Shown in pieces: positions 1 to 6,124 of a stretch of DNA of 8,412 nucleotides. Within the stretch, counting starts at the first letter, position 1. Each line of letters starts with the position of its first letter. Source of the stretch: Candidatus Kuenenia stuttgartensis (GTDB taxonomy: Bacteria; Planctomycetota; Planctomycetia; Isosphaerales; Isosphaeraceae); NCBI GenBank assembly GCA_945872325.1, contig CAMBZY010000119.1, positions 1 through 8,412 on the forward strand. Direction: 5' to 3'. Below the pieces are notes generated by a model. That model was given only the letters and a program-made list of their open reading frames with translations. It searched no databases and was not told the DNA's origin. The translations under genes and the position numbers were made by a program.

Positions 1-777
1 GCGATCAATTTCAATCGAACATGTGTCAGGCACAATATTTACCGACTGACCACCTGTGATTCGGCCTACTGATAAACTCGGTGGCCCAAGCAACGGATCC
101 GGCGTGGATCCAGACAACTGGCATGCATGTTCACCCAACGCATTCAGGACGCGTCCCATGCGATAAATGGCATTATCGCCAAGATGTGGGGTAGAGCTGT
201 GACAGGCCCTTCCTGTGGAATGGATCTTCCATCGCACAGCTCCCTTATGGCTCACCACAAGCTGCATTTCGGTCGGCTCTGCGATGATTCCAAGGTCGCA
301 ACCGTGATCCATTTCTGAGAGTGCACTTGACCCTGTGTGGGTATATTCTTCATCCACAGTAAATGCAATCAGTACGTGACACGAATTGGCTGGCCGCTCA
401 TGCACAAGCCTTTCAAACGCCGTGAGCATCGCTGCCACTCCGCTTTTTACGTCGCACGAGCCCCGGCCGTACATTTTTCCAGCTTCCGTGTTGGCCTTGA
501 ACGGCGGAATAATCATCGTCTCGACCGGAACTGTATCCTGGTGTGCATCCAAAAGCACCCTCACCTTGGAATTTGGGGCATCATACCAGGCCAATAAATT
601 ATCACGTCCCGGACTGACTTCAATTCGCCGATACTTTACGCCCAACTTTCGGAGCCGATCTTCGAGATAATCCGTAACACGATGCTCCAGATGGATTTCC
701 TTGTCGACAGGCTGTCCCATCGGGTTTACGCTTGCAATCGAGACCAGGTCGCCCAGTAATGTCAGTACAGAATGCAT
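1..777 (-). CDS. M20 family metallopeptidase (ArgE/DapE/CPG2-like), C-terminus cut by left window edge
   Basis: A zinc-dependent amidohydrolase or peptidase of the M20 clan, read by translating the minus strand from ATG 777 to base 1 (259 codons, no stop, so the C-terminus is missing). The N-terminus (LLGDLVSIASVNP) is the usual M20 opening. Visible metal-site motifs are LLDAHQDTVP with His79, GRGSCDVKSG with Asp109, DEE with general base Glu143 and ligand Glu144, and AEPT with Glu167. A dimerisation-domain His193 lies in ACHSSTP, and the 'VNIVPDTCSIEIDR' strand ends the visible part. The last metal-ligand histidine would lie beyond the edge. An in-frame TGA at 835-837, the stop of the upstream deacetylase gene, leaves ATG 777 as the only ATG before the conserved region; its ribosome-binding site is weak. 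The family includes acetylornithine deacetylase, succinyl-diaminopimelate desuccinylase and dipeptidases, and the exact substrate cannot be read from this fragment. It lies 57 bases downstream of the PIG-L gene and may be co-transcribed with it. Confidence 0.93.
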   Translation of the reverse strand, partial: MHSVLTLLGDLVSIASVNPMGQPVDKEIHLEHRVTDYLEDRLRKLGVKYRRIEVSPGRDNLLAWYDAPNSKVRVLLDAHQDTVPVETMIIPPFKANTEAGKMYGRGSCDVKSGVAAMLTAFERLVHERPANSCHVLIAFTVDEEYTHTGSSALSEMDHGCDLGIIAEPTEMQLVVSHKGAVRWKIHSTGRACHSSTPHLGDNAIYRMGRVLNALGEHACQLSGSTPDPLLGPPSLSVGRITGGQSVNIVPDTCSIEIDR

Positions 778-834
778 GTGTTCAGGATTCCATTTACAGG
801 ATGTTGCAATTCGGCGGTACGATACAGACTGGTT

Positions 835-1737
835 TCAATATGGGGCAGTGGGAATCATCGGGAAAAGCCTGTGCAGGCCAGCCTTGTCAGGCTCTGTACC
901 ATACTGGCTGATCTCAAAAGCTTCGACGTGACGAACCTTGTCGGCCATGTCGCGACCGTAAATTCGCTTGATGGCCGGCTCAAGCGATGGTCTGATACTG
1001 GCTGAGTGTTCGCTCATCCAGGTGTCGAGAAATTTGCGTCTCTGTTCTTTGTTGAAAGGGACGGCGGGCTTGCCCATATTGTGGGGCAGCCACTCAAAGA
1101 ACTGGCTTTCGTGGGCCTCCAGCATCGCCAATTTTCGATCCCAGACAGGCGAAATATCCACCACCACCGTCGGCTCAAACGGGCACGGTCTGGTGAATTT
1201 GTCGTAAAGCGCACCAAAAACGGGCATCCTGGTGAGATAAGGCACATCGGGGCAAATCGATGGGACCGTCAGAAGATACGCAGCATCGATCACGGCCTGA
1301 CCCAGATTCCGATGGTCAGGGTGGTAATCCTGTGGCCGGTGCGTCAGTACCAGGTCGGGTTTGAATGAGCGAATCATCCGGATCAGACGTTCGCGTAGAT
1401 TTTCGTTATTCCAGAGCCGACCGTCGCGTTCATCGCCCACTTCGTGTTCAGCGCCGATCAGGTTCGCAGCAGCTGCGGCTTCCGTCTTTCGCCGCTCGAC
1501 AAGTTTCGGGCCAGAAATTTTGTGGTGACCTGCTTCACCGTTGGTCACAGAGACCATTCGGACCACGTTTCCATAGGACCGATACAAGGCCGCCAGACCG
1601 CCTCCTGCATATTCAGCGTCGTCCGGATGGGCCCCTAAAATCAGCAATCTGAGCGGTTCTGAAGGTTCTGGCATGGTCGTGGAAACCTGAGTTGTCGAGC
1701 CATCTTTTGACAAATCATGAGGTTGATTATGTCGCAT
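835..1737 (-). CDS. PIG-L/LmbE family zinc-dependent deacetylase
   Basis: A predicted cytoplasmic N-deacetylase of the GlcNAc-PI de-N-acetylase (PIG-L/LmbE) family, whose members remove acetyl groups from GlcNAc-type substrates (MshB, BshB) or other N-acyl sugars. The 300-residue protein has the signature AHPDDAE at 36-42: His37 and Asp40 are expected zinc ligands and Asp39 the catalytic base. The second signature, YHPDH at 138-142, supplies the third zinc ligand His142. The region around EAHESQFFEWLP (207-218) matches the later conserved helix of the family. No signal peptide is seen. The start is uncertain. ATG 1737 gives a polar 21-residue leader before Met22, whose codon starts at 1674 and which lies seven residues before the first core strand. 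A promoter candidate at 1748-1776 would make the 1737 start nearly leaderless, which slightly favours 1674. The substrate is not predictable; a bacillithiol-type role was considered, but no partner gene is present. The gene is transcribed away from the serine acetyltransferase gene. Confidence 0.93.
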   Translation of the reverse strand: MRHNQPHDLSKDGSTTQVSTTMPEPSEPLRLLILGAHPDDAEYAGGGLAALYRSYGNVVRMVSVTNGEAGHHKISGPKLVERRKTEAAAAANLIGAEHEVGDERDGRLWNNENLRERLIRMIRSFKPDLVLTHRPQDYHPDHRNLGQAVIDAAYLLTVPSICPDVPYLTRMPVFGALYDKFTRPCPFEPTVVVDISPVWDRKLAMLEAHESQFFEWLPHNMGKPAVPFNKEQRRKFLDTWMSEHSASIRPSLEPAIKRIYGRDMADKVRHVEAFEISQYGTEPDKAGLHRLFPMIPTAPY

Positions 1738-1747
1738 GTCTTAGCGC

Positions 1748-1776
1748 ACAATAAAGCCCACGGCTTGTCTCGTCAA
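1748..1776 (-). promoter_or_regulatory. Candidate sigma-70-type promoter facing the PIG-L gene
   Basis: On the minus strand, TTGACG (1771-1776, five of six matches to TTGACA) is followed after exactly 17 bases by TATTGT (1748-1753, four of six matches to TATAAT). Transcription would start near 1741, only a few bases before ATG 1737 but about 67 bases before the alternative ATG at 1674. This is motif matching by eye. Planctomycete promoters are not well defined, so the call is tentative. Confidence 0.35.
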
Positions 1777-1856
1777 GTTCCGCCGCATTTTTGTTCGGCG
1801 CGGATTTGGCAAAGCACACTCCTCAGAACCCTGGATTGCTCAGCTGCGATCACCCC

Positions 1857-2789
1857 ATGAATCAACGCCACAACGCCCTCATCCGCGCTATTCTCAACAC
1901 CTACGACGACTCTGCCTTTCGTGGGATTCACCACCTTGGCCAGTGCTCTCTACCGAGTTATCGTGAAGTGGTCGAAATCGTAAAAGACCTCTACGAACTC
2001 GCATTTCCAGGCTATGGGCGTCATCAGAAGCTGAATCAAGACAACGCTTTGTATCATGTAGGGCACTTGATCGACGAGCTCGACAACCGGCTTCGTACAC
2101 AGATTCTCAGAGCCATTCGTAACGCCGAAGATTGCTGTGAGGAAGCCGCTGCCAAGCAAGCCGCCGATTTGTCACTGGCTTTTCTCGAAAAAATTCCGCT
2201 CGTGCGCGAAAATCTCGCCACCGACGTTCAAGCCGCCTTTGACGGTGATCCGGCCGCGAAAAATTTCAGCGAAATTGTCTTCTGCTACCCCGGCCTGGCT
2301 GCCGTCACCCTGTTTCGATTCGCCCACGAGATGCACCTTCTGGGTGTTCCCCTGATCCCCCGGATGATCACCGAATACGCACACTCTAAAACCGGAATTG
2401 ATATTCACCCTGGTGCGGTGATTGGCCGCCGGTTTTTTATTGATCACGGCACCGGCGTGGTGATTGGCGAGACCACAGAGATTGGCGACGATGTCAAGAT
2501 TTATCAGGGAGTGACTCTGGGGGCCCTGAGCTTTGCCCGCGACGAAGCCACTGGCGATCTGGTGCGGGATACCAAGCGTCACCCTACGATCGAAAATAAT
2601 GTCGTGATTTATGCGAATGCGACGATTTTGGGCGGAAGGACCCGGATTGGGCATCATGCGGTGATTGGGTCGTCAGCCTGGATCACCCGCAGCGTGGCGC
2701 CTTATATTACGGTGACGATTGAAAACCCCCGATTGCGATACCGCGATGGCTCGCCTGTCGAAGAACAGCAGATCGACTGGCAGATTTGA
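1857..2789 (+). CDS. cysE: Serine O-acetyltransferase (EpsC/CysE type)
   Basis: Transfers acetyl from acetyl-CoA to L-serine to give O-acetylserine, the first step of cysteine synthesis in the cytoplasm. The 310-residue protein has an alpha-helical N-terminal domain (about 1-165) followed by a left-handed beta-helix of hexapeptide repeats (about 175-285). The diagnostic stretch is HSKTGIDIHPGA (176-187) followed by FFIDHGTGVVIGET (193-206). Asp182 and His197 match the E. coli CysE catalytic pair Asp143/His158, with the same spacing of 15. The loop after VTLGALSF (about 225-240) is longer than in E. coli CysE and ends in KRHPTI, as in EpsC-type enzymes. The tail ends ...QIDWQI. The frame is open further upstream to a TTG at 1791, but those 22 extra residues look unlike the family, so ATG 1857 is preferred; neither start has a clear ribosome-binding site. 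The gene diverges from the PIG-L gene and lies 55 bases before the methyltransferase gene. Confidence 0.94.
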   Translation: MNQRHNALIRAILNTYDDSAFRGIHHLGQCSLPSYREVVEIVKDLYELAFPGYGRHQKLNQDNALYHVGHLIDELDNRLRTQILRAIRNAEDCCEEAAAKQAADLSLAFLEKIPLVRENLATDVQAAFDGDPAAKNFSEIVFCYPGLAAVTLFRFAHEMHLLGVPLIPRMITEYAHSKTGIDIHPGAVIGRRFFIDHGTGVVIGETTEIGDDVKIYQGVTLGALSFARDEATGDLVRDTKRHPTIENNVVIYANATILGGRTRIGHHAVIGSSAWITRSVAPYITVTIENPRLRYRDGSPVEEQQIDWQI

Positions 2790-2844
2790 GTTGGCTTGAT
2801 GCTCGATACTTCACAAAAACTCTCTGAAAACAGGATTCGCTAAA

Positions 2845-3891
2845 ATGCAACTCAGCCAACCTTCAATCGACCCTTCGTTCGTCTTTGACCTATACAGAGG
2901 CAGACTTTCTACTGAAATTCTTTGTGCTGTCGCATGCCGGACAAAGTTTTTTCAAAAGCTTGAAAAGTCGCCATTGTCCTCAAATGAAATCCAGGTCCAA
3001 CTGGGCTGGTCGCGACGAGCCATTTCGGTGGTCACGACGGCATTAAAGGCCATGAATTTTCTGATTGAGGATTCCAAAGGCAAATTTCAGGCAACAGAGG
3101 CTGCCCGATTATTCTTGAATTCTGAGAGTGAATTTGCATTGACGGGATATCTTGGCCTGTCCGCCCAGAGTCCAGCGGTGACGTCGTTTCTGGAAGCTAT
3201 TGAGCGGCACGTTCCTTCAGCCACCACGGAATCAGGCACCGCTTTCACTTTCCGGTCCGATAAGCCGAGCGCAATGGACGATCCCGACTTCGCACGCTTT
3301 TTGACGATGTCGCTTGCAGGCCGGGGTAGATGCGTCGCTCCAGTGCTGGCCCAAGTGTCTCCGCCCCGGGCTGGCGAAACCACTCTGCTGGATATTGGTG
3401 GAGGTTCAGGGTTTTATTCCATTGCATATCTGCTGGCCCATCCTCAAATGAAAGCGGTGGTGTGGGATCGGCCTGAAGTGTTGAAAGTGGCTCAGGAAAA
3501 TGCCGAGGCGCATGGTGTGGCGGATCGCCTGGAATGTATCGGAGGCGATATGTTTACCGATAATTTTCCAATTCAGGCGGATATTCTACTGGTCTCAAAT
3601 ATTCTGCACGACTGGGACGTTCCAGAAATTCACCACCTGCTCAAACACTGGCATGGCCAATGTCGCGAAAATGCAAGGCTGATTCTTCATGATGTTTATC
3701 TGAACGACGCACTCGATGGCCCTTTACCAATTGCATTATACTCTGCCGACTTGTTTTATCTCACGGAAGGCCGGGCTTACAGCCGTTCAGAATATCTCCA
3801 ATTCTTCCGTGAGACGGGTTGGCGGACAGATTCCGAGCAGAAAGTTCAGCCCACTTCATCCCATTGCGGAACTCTTGAAGCCGTGCGGTAA
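2845..3891 (+). CDS. SAM-dependent class-II O-methyltransferase (Methyltransf_2 type)
   Basis: A predicted methyltransferase of the family containing plant COMT-type enzymes, hydroxyindole O-methyltransferase and bacterial polyketide O-methyltransferases; it moves methyl from SAM to a hydroxyl of a small molecule. The 348 residues show an N-terminal helical, winged-helix dimerisation domain (about 10-90, with the DNA-binding-like LSSNEIQVQLGWSRRAISVV) and a C-terminal Rossmann domain. Seen there are the SAM motif LLDIGGGSGF (181-190), acidic Asp208 in VVWDRPEV, GGDMF (233-237), and ILHDWD (253-258), where His255 matches the catalytic base of plant members. The C-terminal segment RAYSRSEYLQFFRETGW (310-326) is also typical. 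An AGGA sits about ten bases before ATG 2845. The gene follows the serine acetyltransferase by 55 bases on the same strand without an obvious terminator, so co-transcription is possible. No polyketide, carotenoid or quinone genes lie nearby, and the substrate is unknown. Confidence 0.9.
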   Translation: MQLSQPSIDPSFVFDLYRGRLSTEILCAVACRTKFFQKLEKSPLSSNEIQVQLGWSRRAISVVTTALKAMNFLIEDSKGKFQATEAARLFLNSESEFALTGYLGLSAQSPAVTSFLEAIERHVPSATTESGTAFTFRSDKPSAMDDPDFARFLTMSLAGRGRCVAPVLAQVSPPRAGETTLLDIGGGSGFYSIAYLLAHPQMKAVVWDRPEVLKVAQENAEAHGVADRLECIGGDMFTDNFPIQADILLVSNILHDWDVPEIHHLLKHWHGQCRENARLILHDVYLNDALDGPLPIALYSADLFYLTEGRAYSRSEYLQFFRETGWRTDSEQKVQPTSSHCGTLEAVR

Positions 3892-3912
3892 TTGAAGGCG
3901 AATCGGCACCAG

Positions 3913-3944
3913 CCCGTCATTCATCATTTCTATTCCGTGACGGG
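3913..3944. repeat. Inverted repeat at the convergent gene junction, possible terminator hairpin
   Basis: CCCGTCA (3913-3919) and TGACGGG (3938-3944) form a perfect 7-bp inverted repeat around an 18-base spacer, between the ends of the convergent methyltransferase and thiol dioxygenase genes. One arm and the spacer overlap the last codons and stop of the dioxygenase. The location fits a two-way terminator, but the loop is long and neither side has a good T-run, so it may be chance. Confidence 0.25.
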
Positions 3945-4520
3945 TGGATTGGAATAACCGGAAATGAATTCTTTGACGGTTCCATCCTCGCGGAAAATAT
4001 GACGGCGGACCTTTCCAATATCGGCTCCATAAACGTGGATGCTGATCGAAGGCTGGTCATTCAGGCCGTTGGAAACCTTGTGGATATCACCGGTTGTGGG
4101 TGAAACCACTTCGACTTCACCCGGCATCATCGTGACCGCTGGTCCGCTTGGGATCAAGATTCCCTCGTCGTTATAATCGTAGGCTTGAGATATTTCGCAG
4201 CCCCTTAATAGCCCAACCAAGCCCCAAACAGTGTGATCATGGACTGGTGTAAACTGTCCAGGCCCCCAGACGAAACTGACAATTGAAAAACTCTCCTGAG
4301 GATCGACATAAAGTAGAAACTGCTGATATTTGCCAGGATCTGGTTGGGCAAAAGCGTCCGGCAGCCAGTCGTCAGTGCGCACAAGTTGCTCCATGAAAAC
4401 TGTTCCGGAGCTTATAATGATAGACTCATCTTGAGTTTCTTCGAGCAGATTGCTTAACGACAGGATGAAATTCTGGAGCTGTGGGATTCGAGCCAGTGAG
4501 TGGTCTGCAAATGGCATCAT
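3930..4520 (-). CDS. Cupin thiol dioxygenase (CDO_I family, Gln-type; 3-mercaptopropionate dioxygenase-like)
   Basis: A non-haem iron dioxygenase that would oxidise a small thiol to its sulfinate with O2 in the cytoplasm; automatic annotation would probably say 'cysteine dioxygenase'. The 196-residue cupin has metal ligands in TPVHDHTVWG (His94, His96) and GDIHKVSNG (His147). The outer-sphere triad of the family, Ser-x-His-x-Tyr, is present as Ser160, His162 and Tyr164. At the place of mammalian CDO Arg60, which binds the cysteine carboxylate, the sequence reads YQQF (65-68), giving Gln67. The position of the cross-linking Cys93 falls on Gly100/Leu101, so no Cys-Tyr cofactor can form. Both traits are known for bacterial 3-mercaptopropionate dioxygenases, so the substrate is inferred to be 3-mercaptopropionate or another thiol besides cysteine. 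The start is ATG 4520 (a second ATG follows at once), supported by a strong GAGGAAG. The gene lies 68 bases downstream of the glycosyltransferase gene and converges with the methyltransferase gene. Confidence 0.92.
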   Translation of the reverse strand: MMPFADHSLARIPQLQNFILSLSNLLEETQDESIIISSGTVFMEQLVRTDDWLPDAFAQPDPGKYQQFLLYVDPQESFSIVSFVWGPGQFTPVHDHTVWGLVGLLRGCEISQAYDYNDEGILIPSGPAVTMMPGEVEVVSPTTGDIHKVSNGLNDQPSISIHVYGADIGKVRRHIFREDGTVKEFISGYSNPPVTE

Positions 4521-4527
4521 TTTTTAT

Positions 4528-4534
4528 CTTCCTC
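4528..4534 (-). promoter_or_regulatory. Strong Shine-Dalgarno site of the thiol dioxygenase gene
   Basis: GAGGAAG on the minus strand, seven bases before the double ATG at 4520/4517. It is one of only two clear ribosome-binding sites in the window and fixes the start of the dioxygenase. It suggests efficient independent translation. Confidence 0.7.
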
Positions 4535-4588
4535 AAACATCAGGGAGAGTTGTATTTCGTTCCTAATCCATGAAATAGTCTACTTGAA

Positions 4589-6055
4589 TCAGGGCGACTT
4601 GCCATCCGTATTTTCACTAAAACTTTGGTTCGTATGCATCAGCATCAAAACGGACCATAGAGCCATCCCAACCAGAAACGTTGGAAGGCCAGCCCATTCT
4701 TCAAGCCATCCATAGGGACGACCTTGACCAATAATTCCGCCCACGGCGTTATCGAAAAGGTCAAAACTGACGATCCAGATGAAATAAGCGATTGTTGCCA
4801 TCTGAATTGGTCGGTTGGATTGTATCTGGTCAATATTGCGTGCGAACCAATACGGCAAGATCAGGAATAATACCATTTGATATTGGAGGAAACCGACCTT
4901 GTAGAATATCAGGACCGTTAACAAAACTAAAAAAGTGGAGTGGCTGATTTCCGATTGTCGTTTCAGGGCGATGACAAAAACCCAAAGCAGCATTCCCATC
5001 ATCACCGGCATGGCCCAGCGATCGAGGTTGATCGGATAACCAGTCATGAGCGTCCATGGTGAATGGATTCCGCGCAGATATCTCCAGATGGAAATTAAAC
5101 TTGACCCTCTTTCAGATGCGAAAAATAACGGGCGAAACGTCGACGAACCCCAAATCAGCCAAGATGTCAACATGCCTGAAATCATCACAGAGAGAGCTGA
5201 AACGAGTGTGCGCCACCTCCATTTGAGTGGATCAAAGCCTGTGATGACAAAAAATGGAAGAATGACGACTGGCAGAAATTTCAGTAGAAACCCTGCCCCG
5301 ATGCAGATTCCTGACTTGTAATCGTTCTTTTTGACGCATAAATGTACGCTTGTCAGAATCAGAATTGCCATCAATACATCAAAATGGCCATAAAATACAA
5401 TTTCCAGCCATATGGCAGGATTAAAAAGCCAGGCAAATAATAGCCAGACTGGCCGGCCTTGCCATTGATAATGTTCCTGATAAAGTTCGAGTGTTTTGAT
5501 ACAAAACAAGAGATAAATGAACGCGAAAATGATTTTCGGAGCCATGGGGTTGATTGCAGCGGGAATGGCAAAAAGGTTGAATAATGGGCCGTATGCGTTC
5601 AGGATAATGCCTGATTCAGGCTGAATCCACCAAGGATTGTTTCCACTGATCACCTCTTTCCAGATCTGAATATGAGCGACATAATCCTGACGAGGGCCAA
5701 ATAGAACGGTGAGGAGCAGAAAAAGTGCTCCTGTAAAGAGTGTTGCAATTTGGATTGAAATGGTGAGCCGGCTTTTCTGAATACATCGAATGAAAATGAT
5801 GTAGGCCAGTCCGCTGATAATGATTGCGAATTCGAAGTCGCTCCAGAGTTTCAGGTAGTATTCCAGAGGTTTCTTAACGGCCCGACTCGCAAAAAAACGG
5901 TTGAGTGGTTGGAGTCCTGACCCTTGATAGGCATCAGAAAGCAACGATGGGACCAGCATTTCAGCCAGAATCAGCCAGATGCAAAGCGCTGAAAGGCAGA
6001 ATGCAAATGCAATTTGAACTGGATTTATCGTGGCTTTTCTGGCTGGAGAAGGCAT
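4589..6055 (-). CDS. Polytopic GT-C-fold glycosyltransferase (GT87/DUF2029-like)
   Basis: A predicted inner-membrane glycosyltransferase that would use a polyprenyl-phosphate-linked sugar on the outer face of the membrane, as known for GT-C families. The 488-residue protein has roughly 12 hydrophobic segments, including about 13-35, 75-92, 103-120, 173-190, 203-220, 225-240, 250-272, 283-302, 348-364, 391-405, 418-434 and 457-473. The first large outer loop carries PRQDYVAHIQIWKEV (121-135), with Asp124 where GT-C enzymes place a catalytic acidic residue, then GNNPWW and NAYGPLF (153-159). YGHFDVL (222-228) and LLKFLPVVILP (257-267) resemble GT87/mannosyltransferase motifs. The N-terminal ~25 residues lead into the first segment without a cleavable-signal pattern. 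No Shine-Dalgarno sequence is evident before ATG 6055. The gene lies 69 bases after the DUF1501 gene and 68 before the dioxygenase. Sugar and acceptor are unknown, and no polysaccharide or lipid-sugar genes surround it. By eye it is more AT-rich than the left-hand genes, as expected for a hydrophobic protein. Confidence 0.82.
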   Translation of the reverse strand: MPSPARKATINPVQIAFAFCLSALCIWLILAEMLVPSLLSDAYQGSGLQPLNRFFASRAVKKPLEYYLKLWSDFEFAIIISGLAYIIFIRCIQKSRLTISIQIATLFTGALFLLLTVLFGPRQDYVAHIQIWKEVISGNNPWWIQPESGIILNAYGPLFNLFAIPAAINPMAPKIIFAFIYLLFCIKTLELYQEHYQWQGRPVWLLFAWLFNPAIWLEIVFYGHFDVLMAILILTSVHLCVKKNDYKSGICIGAGFLLKFLPVVILPFFVITGFDPLKWRWRTLVSALSVMISGMLTSWLIWGSSTFRPLFFASERGSSLISIWRYLRGIHSPWTLMTGYPINLDRWAMPVMMGMLLWVFVIALKRQSEISHSTFLVLLTVLIFYKVGFLQYQMVLFLILPYWFARNIDQIQSNRPIQMATIAYFIWIVSFDLFDNAVGGIIGQGRPYGWLEEWAGLPTFLVGMALWSVLMLMHTNQSFSENTDGKSP

Positions 6056-6124
6056 GATGCAACGATTCTTTTCTGATTATCCGAGAATTCTTGCAAATTT
6101 GCCCTGAATGCCTTGGATCCTGAT

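Noticed and set aside
97..113. Two close GGATCC copies
   Set aside because: Short, inside the M20 coding sequence, and without further repeat structure; chance is sufficient.
127..1652. Several open frames of 60-120 codons on the plus strand
   Set aside because: They lie opposite the M20 and PIG-L genes, whose minus-strand translations carry complete family motifs; the plus-strand products are compositionally odd and resemble nothing.
1707..1712. Perfect TTGACA on the plus strand upstream of the serine acetyltransferase gene
   Set aside because: No acceptable -10 element lies 16-18 bases downstream (TGTCGC at 17), and it is inside the PIG-L coding region.
835..1737. Assignment of the PIG-L protein to bacillithiol synthesis (BshB)
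   Set aside because: The zinc motifs are shared by the whole family, and no BshA or BshC gene is in the window, so the specific name is not supported.
1781..1800. CGCCG...CGGCG hairpin with a T-rich loop in the divergent intergenic region
   Set aside because: Only a 5-bp stem with a 10-base loop and no following T-run; too weak to call a terminator, operator or riboswitch.
2172..2657. 161-codon minus-strand frame opposite the serine acetyltransferase gene
   Set aside because: It is the antisense shadow of the hexapeptide-repeat region, whose plus-strand product is unambiguous.
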